Program-made: the position numbers and the translations under genes
Assembly: GCA_018694455.1 (NCBI GenBank)
Contig: JABHNP010000057.1
Location: 1-16,584 of the forward strand
Origin: Planctomycetaceae bacterium
GTDB lineage: Bacteria > Planctomycetota > Planctomycetia > Pirellulales > UBA1268
Reading direction: 5' to 3'
DNA length: 16,584 bases
The notes under the pieces: generated by a model
What the model saw: only the letters and a program-made list of their open reading frames with translations
What the model was told of the DNA's origin: nothing
Database searches by the model: none
Part shown: piece by piece, positions 8,122-15,402 of the stretch
Layout of the letters: every line of letters begins with the position of its first letter
How positions within the stretch are numbered: the stretch's first letter is position 1

Positions 8122-9696
8122 TTACTCATATACGGTAAATTCATTTGCTTTGTAGCGACGCCAATAGTCTTGTAAAAGCACTTTGACGCGAGGGGCTAAA
8201 ATGACACCCCCAATAATATTTGGAAAAGCCATTGATAAAATCATGAGGTCAGAGAATGTGATCACATTTTCTAAGGATGCAACAGCTCCAAGAACAATAA
8301 ATCCAAGAAAAAGAATTCGATAAATAATGATTGCCTTTTTCGTCGTACCAAAAATGTACTGCCAAGCTTTTTCTCCGTAATACGACCAGCTGATCATTGT
8401 TGAATAGGCGAAGAGAAAAACAGAAATGTTGAGTACTGTTGGAAACCAGCTAAGCGTTTCCGAGAATGCCCAACGTGTCATTTCGACACCCTTGCCAGCC
8501 TCTGGCGTGTTGTAAGCCCCACTGACAATGACGACCAAGGCTGTCATTGTGCAGATAACAACGGTATCAATAAATGGTCCAAGCATAGCGACCATACCTT
8601 CACGAACAGGCTCATCGGTTTTTGCGGCAGCGTGGGCAATAGCAGCTGATCCGACCCCAGCTTCATTGGAAAAAACTGCCCGACGAATACCTTGTACAAG
8701 GACACCGATAAACCCACCGTAGGCTGCTTCGGGTGACACGCAGGATCGAACGATGAGTACAGCGGCTTCAGGAATTTGGTTTGCATGAAGGATGAGAATA
8801 ATGATTCCAGCCAGTACATAGATGCCGCACATAAGAGGAATGATTTTCTCAGTTACCTGACCAATCCGCTTGATTCCCCCGATGATGACGAGACCAACAA
8901 GAAAAGCCAACAAACCACCAAAAAACAAATCGAGCCCAGGTATATCACCGATCATTCCACGGACCGCTGAAGTGGCTTGGTTTGCCTGAAACATATTGCC
9001 CCCACCGAAGGATCCGCCAATACAGAAAATAGCGAAGACCAGACCAAAGCACTTTGCTACAGGAAACGGAAAGCCACGTTCTTGAAGACCAATTTCAAGG
9101 TAGTGCATCGGTCCACCATCAACAGTGCCATCAGGACGAACTTTTCGATAGACCATTGCGAGAGTGCATTCATTAAATTTGGCAGTCATACCCAAAAGAC
9201 CAATAAGCATCATCCAGACGACTGCGCCAGGTCCTCCTGTCTGAATGGCAACAGCAACACCAGCAATATTACCAAGTCCAACTGTGGCAGAGAGAGCTGA
9301 TGTGAGAGCCTGGAAATGTGAGATTTCTCCGGGGTCGTCTGGGTTGTCATAGCGACCACGCGTTATGTCAATTGCATGTTTAAAGCCACGAATATTGAGC
9401 CAGTTGTGATAAATCGTGAAAAAGATAGACCCACAAAGAAGGATAATGACAATCAGCGGAATTGGGACAGCTTTTACTGGTTCCCAAAAGAGAACATTAG
9501 CCATGTTTTCCACAATGATTCCGAACTGTGAGTCAATACTTGCGGTAATAGACTCTGTTGCTTTGTTCAGATCGCCATTATCGATTTCTATATTCGAACT
9601 TCTAGGCGCAGGACTCTGTGCGAGGGCTACTGCATTATGCCCAGTGAGACAGAGGAAGGTAACAAAGAACAAAAGTTTGAAAAAAAGGGGTAACAT
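8122..9696 (-). CDS. Sodium:alanine/glycine symporter (AGCS family)
   Basis: Inner-membrane Na+-coupled amino-acid carrier, about 524 residues from the chosen start. Family hallmarks: SALSATVGLGNIAGVAVAIQ with the Gly-rich TM1 region, GGPGAVVWMMLIGLLGMTAKF, DGGPMHYL, GGSFGGGNMFQANQ, and RAVFSNEAGVGSAAIAHAAA with the conserved Asn-Glu-Ala-Gly. Some ten to eleven membrane helices follow. The frame stays open 41 codons further to an ATG at 9819, but the ATG at 9696 begins MLPLFFKLLFFVTFLCL...ALAQSP, a signal-peptide-like segment with an Ala-x-Ala cleavage site, so I prefer it; the longer form would bury that signal behind a Cys/Phe-rich tail. A ~50-residue periplasmic linker precedes the first carrier helix. 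The substrate (alanine, glycine or other small amino acids) is not resolvable. Likely co-transcribed with usp. Confidence 0.92.
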   Translation of the reverse strand: MLPLFFKLLFFVTFLCLTGHNAVALAQSPAPRSSNIEIDNGDLNKATESITASIDSQFGIIVENMANVLFWEPVKAVPIPLIVIILLCGSIFFTIYHNWLNIRGFKHAIDITRGRYDNPDDPGEISHFQALTSALSATVGLGNIAGVAVAIQTGGPGAVVWMMLIGLLGMTAKFNECTLAMVYRKVRPDGTVDGGPMHYLEIGLQERGFPFPVAKCFGLVFAIFCIGGSFGGGNMFQANQATSAVRGMIGDIPGLDLFFGGLLAFLVGLVIIGGIKRIGQVTEKIIPLMCGIYVLAGIIILILHANQIPEAAVLIVRSCVSPEAAYGGFIGVLVQGIRRAVFSNEAGVGSAAIAHAAAKTDEPVREGMVAMLGPFIDTVVICTMTALVVIVSGAYNTPEAGKGVEMTRWAFSETLSWFPTVLNISVFLFAYSTMISWSYYGEKAWQYIFGTTKKAIIIYRILFLGFIVLGAVASLENVITFSDLMILSMAFPNIIGGVILAPRVKVLLQDYWRRYKANEFTVYE

Positions 9697-9907
9697 GAAA
9701 AATTTCTGTATGAAGTAGCAAATCCCCGGTGGGCAGAATACGAAGTTCTCGTAGGTACTGACAAGAATACTGTTTTTTAAGAAGAAGTACCGGCAAGAGA
9801 AATAGGAAATCGGGTTCATACCGATCTTTCAGTCCTAAAAGAGGAGAGGACGAGGATTCGTCACACGCCTAGAATAGTGTGTTTGAACATAAACGCATGG
9901 ATTTTTC
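9697..9907. promoter_or_regulatory. Divergent promoter region between symporter and photolyase
   Basis: 211 bp between the preferred symporter start (minus) and the photolyase ATG (plus), expected to hold both promoters. An imperfect inverted repeat with arms CACAC (9862-9866) and GTGTG (9877-9881) lies about 30-45 nt before the photolyase start. No confident -35/-10 pair and no Shine-Dalgarno before the photolyase ATG. If the symporter starts at 9819, the region shrinks to 88 bp. Confidence 0.3.
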
Positions 9908-11563
9908 ATGTCCCAAATTCCTCCACCTCTATGTGTCTGGCTAAAGCGAGATCTTCGTGTAGTTGATCATGCAGCTTTGGCAGCCGCTATAAAGCAGGCT
10001 CAAGGTGGGGCTGTTTTTTGTGTTTTCGTTTATGAGCCAGAAATTCTTGGGCAGCCTGAGATACATTCGAGGCACCTTACGTTTCAAAGAGAGAGTCTGA
10101 TCGATCTTGAAAAGTCGTTGCAAAACCTCAGGATTCGGCTGATCACAAGGCAAGGAGACGCAGCTGTAATTCTTGAACAACTGCGAATAGAAACAGGATT
10201 TCAAAAGCTTTTTGCTCATGAAGAGACCGGGACAGCAGTCAGTTACACTCGGGATCGGCACGTTCGTTGTTGGGCTCGGACCGTGGGTGTCAAGCTTATA
10301 GAGTTCTCTCAGAACGGGGTCGTGCGACGTTTGAATTCTCGAGATGGCTGGAACGGTTATTGGGAATCGCGAATGAACCAGCCTCAAGCAGTTGTTCATC
10401 CATTACCGAGTTGTCATGTGAACAAGGTGGTGTTACAGCTACCATCTTCGGGTTTTCTTCAGCCGGATGATCTTGGTCATCAAATAAGTCAGTCTGATTG
10501 TCAGGCAGGTGGTGAGCGTGCTGCTGGAGAGATTCTGCAAAATTTTGTTGAGCGTCGTGGTCAGTTCTATGCGGGTAATATCTCATCACCTGTTACAGCC
10601 CCATCTTCCTGTTCTCGACTATCAGCACATCTTGCCTTTGGCACAATTTCAATTCGACGAGTTTGGCAGGCAACAGAGAAGAGGCGATCTGAAGTCAGAG
10701 TGCTTGCTATGACAGAAAAAAATCAGTCTGTTCAAAAACAATTTCGTAGATGGCAAAAAAGTATTCAATCAATGCAGTCACGATTGCACTGGCATTGTCA
10801 TTTCATGCAAAAACTTGAAGATGAGCCGGCTATAGAACATAGAAACATGTGGTCAGCAGCGAATGGGCTGCGTGAGAATGACTTTTCAGACAGGAATTTT
10901 CAAGCATGGAAAAGTGGTTGTACAGGGTATCCGCTCGTCGATGCCTGCATGCGAAGTCTGAACAAGACTGGCTGGTTACCTTTTCGAATGCGAGCGTTGG
11001 TCGTATCATTCGCGAGTTATTCTCTTTGGCTTCATTGGCGAGATACAGGCATTCACCTTGCAAATAGCTTTCTCGATTTTGAACCCGGTATTCATTGGTC
11101 GCAGATGCAGATGCAGAGTGGTACGACTGGGATAAATACGCTGCGTATTTACAACCCAACCAAGCAGGCAAAAGAGCAAGATCCGCAGGGAACTTTTATA
11201 CGTAAATGGATTCCTGAATTAGTATCTGTGCCCAACGTGTTTATCCATACACCATGGATGATGCCTGCTCATATCCAGCAATCATCTGGTTGTACAATTG
11301 GTTCGCTCTACCCGAAACCGATTATCGATCACACACTCGCTTTGAGACAAGCAAAGTCCCGATTCACCGAGTTGCGTCAAGATAAAAAAGCACGTGATGC
11401 AGCATGTGCCGTAGCGGTGCGACATGGTAGTCGTCGTGACCGTCGTGGCGCGATGAGACAAGATCAAGTGCGGAAAAACTTACGGAAAAAACAGGTTGTG
11501 GATCAACGAAGAGATTCTAAGGCCACAGAGAAACAGTCTTTGCTACCATTCGCTCATGATTAG
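9908..11563 (+). CDS. Cryptochrome/deoxyribodipyrimidine photolyase-family flavoprotein
   Basis: 551-residue light-driven DNA repair enzyme or related photoreceptor. The N-terminal alpha/beta photolyase (antenna) domain starts CVWLKRDLRVVDHAAL. The C-terminal FAD domain is clear: WHCHFMQKLEDEP, GCTGYPLVDACMRSLNKTGWLPFRMRA, LWLHWRDTG, LRIYNPTKQ, GTFIRKWIPELVSVP, HTPWMM and YPKPIIDH, which align with E. coli PhrB in the same order. The segment where PhrB has NNGGWQW reads HWSQMQMQSG here, so the flavin-proximal Trp seems replaced by Met (alignment by eye). No Cys cluster of the iron-sulfur photolyases is present. A basic ~60-residue tail (about 490-551, RRDRRGAMR...) may bind nucleic acid. It is followed 18 nt later by a zinc-ribbon gene. 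Repair of CPD or 6-4 products, or signalling, cannot be decided. Confidence 0.9.
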   Translation: MSQIPPPLCVWLKRDLRVVDHAALAAAIKQAQGGAVFCVFVYEPEILGQPEIHSRHLTFQRESLIDLEKSLQNLRIRLITRQGDAAVILEQLRIETGFQKLFAHEETGTAVSYTRDRHVRCWARTVGVKLIEFSQNGVVRRLNSRDGWNGYWESRMNQPQAVVHPLPSCHVNKVVLQLPSSGFLQPDDLGHQISQSDCQAGGERAAGEILQNFVERRGQFYAGNISSPVTAPSSCSRLSAHLAFGTISIRRVWQATEKRRSEVRVLAMTEKNQSVQKQFRRWQKSIQSMQSRLHWHCHFMQKLEDEPAIEHRNMWSAANGLRENDFSDRNFQAWKSGCTGYPLVDACMRSLNKTGWLPFRMRALVVSFASYSLWLHWRDTGIHLANSFLDFEPGIHWSQMQMQSGTTGINTLRIYNPTKQAKEQDPQGTFIRKWIPELVSVPNVFIHTPWMMPAHIQQSSGCTIGSLYPKPIIDHTLALRQAKSRFTELRQDKKARDAACAVAVRHGSRRDRRGAMRQDQVRKNLRKKQVVDQRRDSKATEKQSLLPFAHD

Positions 11564-11581
11564 AGAGGCATTTTCAACAGA

Positions 11582-11719
11582 ATGAATCGCGCACATTCGA
11601 AGAAAATTTGTGCGACGTGCGGGCGTCCATTTTCTTGGCGAAAAAAATGGGAGAGGTGCTGGGATAATGTTCGACATTGCTCTGTACGTTGCCGCAATCA
11701 GAAAAATTCGAAGGCATGA
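11582..11719 (+). CDS. Small DUF2256-like zinc-ribbon protein, 45 aa
   Basis: A 45-residue ORF, too short for many gene finders but well supported. Starting at ATG 11582 it reads MNRAHSKKICATCGRPFSWR, then KKWERCWDNVRHCSVRC and a short basic tail, ending TGA at 11719. It has two cysteine pairs, CATC (Cys10, Cys13) and CSVRC (Cys33, Cys37), typical of a zinc ribbon, and the 'C..CGRPF.WRKKWE..WD....CS.RC' pattern that I recognise as the DUF2256 family. Function of that family is unknown to me; from memory such genes often sit beside photolyase/cryptochrome genes. Here it begins 18 nt after the photolyase stop on the same strand, with AGAGG (11564-11568) upstream, so the two are probably one transcription unit. 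It may be a small nucleic-acid-binding or accessory protein. Confidence 0.85.
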   Translation: MNRAHSKKICATCGRPFSWRKKWERCWDNVRHCSVRCRNQKNSKA

Positions 11720-11778
11720 CGAAAGCCTGGAAGAGATTAAAGCCTGTCAGTTAGAGATAGTACTTCGCTGATTAGTAA

Positions 11779-12879
11779 CTAGTTCTCAAACTCGATGACT
11801 TCAAGGTCGCTGCGAGATTCAGTCAATGAATCAATTGTATCGAATCCGATATCAGTATTTGCGACATTGAGTTTTTTGAGCGAAGGTATTTTCCCAAGAG
11901 CAAGAAAACTAGTATCGGTCAATTGGGTCCCGGCGACATTCAGTTCGGCAAGTTCTGTCAATTTTAATAATACGGGCAATGAATTGTCTGTTACATATGT
12001 TGCTTTGAGATTTAAAAATTTTAGTTTTGTTAATCCACCGAACGTCGCAAGCACATCATCATTTGTTTTCGTTTCCCACAGATCGAGGTAGGTAAGTGTA
12101 GATGCCTTTTTAAGTTGTCCTAAGCCATCTGGTGTAGCAAGACGACATTCACTGATGTCGAGCCAATCGATGGCAGGTAAGGCAGCAATGACCGTGAGGC
12201 CGGCGTCATCAAGTGATGTGTCACGAAGATTAAGACGACTCAGGTTTCTAAGTTGTGAAATATGTGCAAGTCCGGCACCAGTAATATCAACGCCACGAAT
12301 TCGGAGGCGAGTCAATCTGCTTGCAGTAGTGAGCACAGCCATCCCAGTGTCATTGATTTTTGTGTAATCAAGCTGAATTTGCTCCATTGATGGCATTGCA
12401 GCAAGAACAGCTAGGGAACGATTGCTAATGCTCGTGCAGTAATTGGCATTAAAACTTTTCAGATTAAGCCCAGCAAGTCGTTGTATACCAATATCGGTAA
12501 CTTTACTTTTTTCAAGTTGTATATCAACGAGACTTTTTATCTTTGCAAGATGGACGAGTCCATCATCAGTGATATTTGTATTTCTCAGGTCAATCATTCG
12601 CAATTTGAGTGTAATGAATCGACCTAATTGCTCATCGCTAATAGAAGTTCGTCGTAATCGCAGGACTGAAAGTTCAGGAAGTTTCGTGAGTGCCGTAATG
12701 AGTGATTCACTGAGGGTACGGTCGCTCAAGTCAACGTCAACAATTTCTCCACGGTCATTCTCTTTGATGACACAGCCTGTTTGAACAATAATTTCTGGTG
12801 GAGTAGCCACGATTACGCTGTAGGAACATGCAACGGATATCGTAAGCAGAAAGCGTAGAAGCAGTACTTGGTCCATCAT
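11779..12879 (-). CDS. Exported leucine-rich-repeat protein
   Basis: 366 residues from the chosen start. The ATG at 12879 (a second at 12876) begins MMDQVLLLRFLLTISVACSYSV, a good Sec signal peptide; the frame runs 54 codons further upstream without such logic, so I shortened it. The rest is about eleven LRR units of 22-24 residues with the pattern L..L.L..T.(I/V)(T/S)D.GL..L..L, for example 'LRMIDLRNTNITDDGL' and 'LAELNVAGTQLTDTSF'. This variant is abundant in planctomycetes. Such proteins mediate protein or glycan contacts at the cell surface or in the periplasm; no enzymatic domain is visible. It ends 60 nt from the convergent zinc-ribbon gene, and its start faces the oxidoreductase gene across a 314-bp regulatory region. 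Confidence 0.85.
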   Translation of the reverse strand: MMDQVLLLRFLLTISVACSYSVIVATPPEIIVQTGCVIKENDRGEIVDVDLSDRTLSESLITALTKLPELSVLRLRRTSISDEQLGRFITLKLRMIDLRNTNITDDGLVHLAKIKSLVDIQLEKSKVTDIGIQRLAGLNLKSFNANYCTSISNRSLAVLAAMPSMEQIQLDYTKINDTGMAVLTTASRLTRLRIRGVDITGAGLAHISQLRNLSRLNLRDTSLDDAGLTVIAALPAIDWLDISECRLATPDGLGQLKKASTLTYLDLWETKTNDDVLATFGGLTKLKFLNLKATYVTDNSLPVLLKLTELAELNVAGTQLTDTSFLALGKIPSLKKLNVANTDIGFDTIDSLTESRSDLEVIEFEN

Positions 12880-13193
12880 GGCTATTTTTGATCCGATATT
12901 TTTTAGGTAGTGTATTTTTATTTTGTTATACAGAAATGCGTAAGAAGGGTAAGTGATGAAACATCTGTGTATTGAAACACTACGCCCTCGAGGACATGAA
13001 CAAGAGGTCAATATGTAGTCAAAAGGTTCATATTTAATCAAAAAACGCCGAAGTTATACACTGCGGGAAACAAATTTTGAAAAATATAGAATCTGTTCTT
13101 AGTGCGTTTTTTTTCGAAAAGTTTAGAATCTTGGACGTAATTGAAGTAATTGATAAGAAGAAGATATTTGCAACAAATAAGGAAATAGCACAC
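12880..13193. promoter_or_regulatory. Divergent intergenic region with two sets of imperfect direct repeats
   Basis: 314 bp between the LRR gene (minus) and the oxidoreductase gene (plus); it should contain both promoters. It is AT-rich and holds a head-to-tail pair of 19-bp repeats, AGGTCAATATGTAGTCAAA (13005-13023) and AGGTTCATATTTAATCAAA (13024-13042), identical at 15 of 19 positions, and a second pair GAAAAATATAGAATCT (13079-13094) and GAAAAGTTTAGAATCT (13116-13131), identical at 14 of 16. A run of eight T lies at 13107-13114. AAGGA just before the ATG at 13194 is a reasonable ribosome site. The repeats could be regulator-binding sites. Confidence 0.45.
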
Positions 13194-14603
13194 ATGAGTT
13201 TAAATACATCGCGCCGACAATTTCTGGGCCACACAGTTGCCGTAGGTGCTGGCCTTGGAGTTTGGTCAAGTAGAAGTCCATCTTTGCGAGCTGACGAGTC
13301 TGCTCTGCAAGGTCTTTCAGCGGCGTGTATTGGCGTTGGTGGTAAGGGAAGTAGTGATACCAGCCATATAGCTGAACAGGGTGTAAATATTGTGGGCTTA
13401 TGTGACGTTGATGGAGGAACCCTCGACAAAAAGTCCCGAGAGTTTCCAAACGCTGGAAAATTCAATGATTTTCGAGAAATGCTTGAGCAACTCGGAGACA
13501 AGATCGATATTGTGACGGTTAGCACCCCGGACCACACTCATGCGGTTGCAGCATTAAAAGCAATGCAAATGAAGAAACATGTGTATTGTCAAAAGCCACT
13601 GACATGGTCTATCCATGAGGCTCGATTAATGCGTGAAACAGCCGAGCAGATGGGCGTTGTAACTCAGATGGGAAATCAGGGTACAAGTGAAAATGGCTTG
13701 CGTGAGGCCGTTGAAGTCATACGAAGTGGTGCTATTGGAGATGTTGGAGAAGTACATATCTGGACTAACAGACCCGTTTGGCCACAAGGAAGAGGAAGAC
13801 CTTCAGGTGAAGATCCAGTTCCGGAAAATCTTAATTGGGATGGCTGGATAGGGCCGGCACCGATGCGTCCATTTAAAAAAGGAGCGTACCACTCTTTTAA
13901 CTGGCGAGGCTGGGTTGATTTTGGAACTGGTGCCCTTGGTGATATGGCGTGTCACACAACGAATATGCCTATTATGGCTCTAAAGCTTTTTGATGCTGAT
14001 GCGGTCACTGCGGTGGAAAATCCTGGTATTTTTGAAGGCGAGACATTTCCTGGCAGTTCGCACCTTCTCTTTGAGTTTGGCCAGCGAGATGGTCTGCCGC
14101 CCTGTAAATTTCATTGGTACGACGGAGGTGCTCTGCCACCAGAAGCAATCATCAAACAATTACCGGAATCATTCCAAAAGAAAGTGGATCAACAGAAAAA
14201 AGGTGGTCGGAAAACGAGTGGTGCCATTGTTGTTGGAAGCAAGGGTGTCCTCGTCTCTCCCGATTCCTATGGAGCACGATACTTCCTGTTGCCGGAGGAA
14301 GATTTTACAAATTACAAACCACCAGCTGAATCACTACCACGGATACCATTCAAAGGAAGTGGAGATCAGCGACAGAAGTGGGAATTTGTGAGTTCAATCA
14401 AAGGTGACTATGAGCCAGGAACCATGTCTAATTTTGGTTACGCGGGTCGTCTCACGGAAACTATTCTCATTGGTAATCTCGCGCTACGAGCTGACGAGGG
14501 GACACGAATAGAGTGGGACGCGAAGAACCTGAAAAGTCCAAATGTTCCTGCAGTAAATCAGTTCGTAAGTCGAACGTATCGTCCGGGTTGGGAATTACCA
14601 TAA
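13194..14603 (+). CDS. Tat-exported Gfo/Idh/MocA-family oxidoreductase
   Basis: 469 residues from the ATG at 13194, chosen because it starts MSLNTSRRQFLGHTVAVGAG, a twin-arginine signal (SRRQFL, Arg7-Arg8) with a hydrophobic stretch ending near ALRADES-like residues (30-36); an in-frame TTG at 13077 would hide this signal. The Rossmann fold follows: IGVGGKG (46-52), Asp71 at the end of the second strand (GLCDVD), STPDHTH (110-116), and CQKPLTW (132-138), the position of the EKP motif, with Lys134 conserved. The C-terminal half has NWRGWVDFGTGALGDMACHTT. Family members use NAD(P) to oxidise or isomerise sugars and inositols, and planctomycetes carry many Tat-exported copies. The substrate is unknown. 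An AAGGA site lies about 10 nt before the start. Confidence 0.9.
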   Translation: MSLNTSRRQFLGHTVAVGAGLGVWSSRSPSLRADESALQGLSAACIGVGGKGSSDTSHIAEQGVNIVGLCDVDGGTLDKKSREFPNAGKFNDFREMLEQLGDKIDIVTVSTPDHTHAVAALKAMQMKKHVYCQKPLTWSIHEARLMRETAEQMGVVTQMGNQGTSENGLREAVEVIRSGAIGDVGEVHIWTNRPVWPQGRGRPSGEDPVPENLNWDGWIGPAPMRPFKKGAYHSFNWRGWVDFGTGALGDMACHTTNMPIMALKLFDADAVTAVENPGIFEGETFPGSSHLLFEFGQRDGLPPCKFHWYDGGALPPEAIIKQLPESFQKKVDQQKKGGRKTSGAIVVGSKGVLVSPDSYGARYFLLPEEDFTNYKPPAESLPRIPFKGSGDQRQKWEFVSSIKGDYEPGTMSNFGYAGRLTETILIGNLALRADEGTRIEWDAKNLKSPNVPAVNQFVSRTYRPGWELP

Positions 14604-14649
14604 AACGTATGCACCTAGCAGGTAATGCGATTTTTGGAAAAAAACTTTG

Positions 14650-14669
14650 AAAACTCGCTTTTGAGTTTT
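14650..14669 (+). terminator. Possible weak hairpin terminator after the oxidoreductase
   Basis: AAAACTC (14650-14656), a 6-nt loop and GAGTTTT (14663-14669) form a 7-bp stem ending in T residues, 47 nt after the stop. Only two G-C pairs, so it is weak and may only attenuate. Confidence 0.3.
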
Positions 14670-14681
14670 ATCGTTGGTACT

Positions 14682-14699
14682 ATTGAAGCTAGTTTCAAT
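14682..14699. promoter_or_regulatory. Near-perfect 18-bp palindrome, possible operator
   Basis: ATTGAAGCTAGTTTCAAT reads the same on both strands except one central base pair (G/T flanking the CTAG core). It lies 28 nt upstream of the GTG start of the Cys-rich secreted protein and 79 nt after the oxidoreductase stop, where an operator or a 5'-leader hairpin would be expected. The binding factor is unknown. Confidence 0.4.
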
Positions 14700-14727
14700 T
14701 CGCTCGATAACACGAAGGAGTTTCAAC

Positions 14728-15072
14728 GTGAAACCTTGGAAAACATGTGCGATAGCAGCAGCGCTGCTTTTCATAGTTTTGGGTGCAAGTCAGGCTGACG
14801 CTGGACTATTTGGTTGTTGTGGAAAAGATCGTTGTCCACCACCGCCTAAGGTCGCAGTTTGCGTAATGATTTGTAGTCCTTGTGATGGTTGCCCAGTACC
14901 GGTCACTCTTTGTATTCCGGAGTGCTGTGTTTGTGAGGAGCCAAATGTATCAACTCGATGCGCACTGATTGGTAGCGGTGTTACACACGTCGATTATTGC
15001 TGTTGTGGCTTTAGTGCAACAATTCGCTGGGATCGGTGTGGGGAGCCACATGTTGTTCGAACAAAAGATTGA
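14728..15072 (+). CDS. Small secreted cysteine-rich protein (114 aa, GTG start)
   Basis: I do not recognise a named family. The start is GTG at 14728, fixed by the strongest Shine-Dalgarno in the window, AAGGAG at 14715-14720 with a 7-nt spacer; the upstream ATG at 14674 would put 18 extra residues before the signal peptide. The protein begins MKPWKTCAIAAALLFIVLGA with a Sec signal and an Ala-Asp-Ala cleavage site (about residue 25). The mature ~89 residues carry 16 cysteines, in pairs and triplets (FGCCGK, PECCVC, DYCCCGF), and a PPPP stretch. Such density suggests a disulfide-rich or metal-binding extracytoplasmic protein, possibly part of the planctomycete wall. It follows the oxidoreductase by 124 bp and may have its own promoter. 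Confidence 0.8.
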   Translation: MKPWKTCAIAAALLFIVLGASQADAGLFGCCGKDRCPPPPKVAVCVMICSPCDGCPVPVTLCIPECCVCEEPNVSTRCALIGSGVTHVDYCCCGFSATIRWDRCGEPHVVRTKD

Positions 15073-15108
15073 TTAAGCGGACAATACGGACTTCGTAAAA
15101 TAAAAAGA

Positions 15109-15155
15109 AAACAGTTTCTTCAGATCAAGTACGCTGGGGAAGCTGTTTACTTTTT
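15109..15155. terminator. Bidirectional hairpin terminator between convergent genes
   Basis: A 12-bp stem with three G-U pairs on the plus-strand RNA: AAACAGTTTCTT (15109-15120) pairs with GGGAAGCTGTTT (15137-15148), closed by a 16-nt loop and followed by AC-TTTTT (15151-15155). On the minus strand the same stem is followed by a T-rich run, so it can end transcripts of both the Cys-rich gene (plus) and the 82-residue gene (minus). Confidence 0.6.
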
Positions 15156-15402
15156 AAAGATCAGTGTCCATGCGATATTGTATTCCATCAGCTAAGAGAC
15201 CGGCTTGAATATCAAGTTCTTGGAGTGATTCAAAGTCTTGATTGTCTCGAGCACGATGGGCAAGCCAGAGAATCTCTGTGGCATCCTCGCGTGCGATTTT
15301 TAGCCAGCCTGGTCGTGAGCTAAGAGGTTTGTAGATAAGCCTCTCAAGACGATCAAAGTTTGTGATACCCATCATTTGTTTTAAAATCTGTAAATACAGC
15401 AC
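15154..15402 (-). CDS. Hypothetical protein, 82 aa
   Basis: Not recognised. The product is soluble and helical-looking, with many charged residues (NFDRLERLIYKPL, AREDATEILWLAHRARDNQD), no signal peptide, no cysteine and an acidic C-terminus ending MDTDL. The longest frame starts at a GTG (15402); two ATG codons nine and ten residues in (15375 and 15372) are equally likely starts, and none has a clear SD. It is transcribed divergently from the small membrane protein and ends within the shared terminator with the Cys-rich gene. The consistent gaps and terminator placement around it support a real gene. Confidence 0.6.
   Translation of the reverse strand: MLYLQILKQMMGITNFDRLERLIYKPLSSRPGWLKIAREDATEILWLAHRARDNQDFESLQELDIQAGLLADGIQYRMDTDL

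Noticed and set aside
9941..10399. 152-codon open frame on the minus strand inside the photolyase gene
   Set aside because: Lies wholly antisense to a gene with clear motifs, shows no domain pattern and has no ribosome site; a shadow frame.
12880..13041. 54-codon N-terminal extension of the LRR protein
   Set aside because: It would place a non-hydrophobic, Cys/Tyr-rich stretch before a good signal peptide that starts at 12879.
13077..13193. In-frame TTG extension of the oxidoreductase
   Set aside because: It would bury the twin-arginine signal 40 residues inside the protein; the ATG at 13194 has a ribosome site and gives a proper Tat leader. The direct repeats here fit regulatory DNA better.
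13034..13537. 167-codon open frame on the minus strand overlapping the start of the oxidoreductase gene
   Set aside because: Covers the Tat signal and Rossmann fold of the real gene in antisense; low-complexity Ser/Pro/Phe composition and no recognisable domain.
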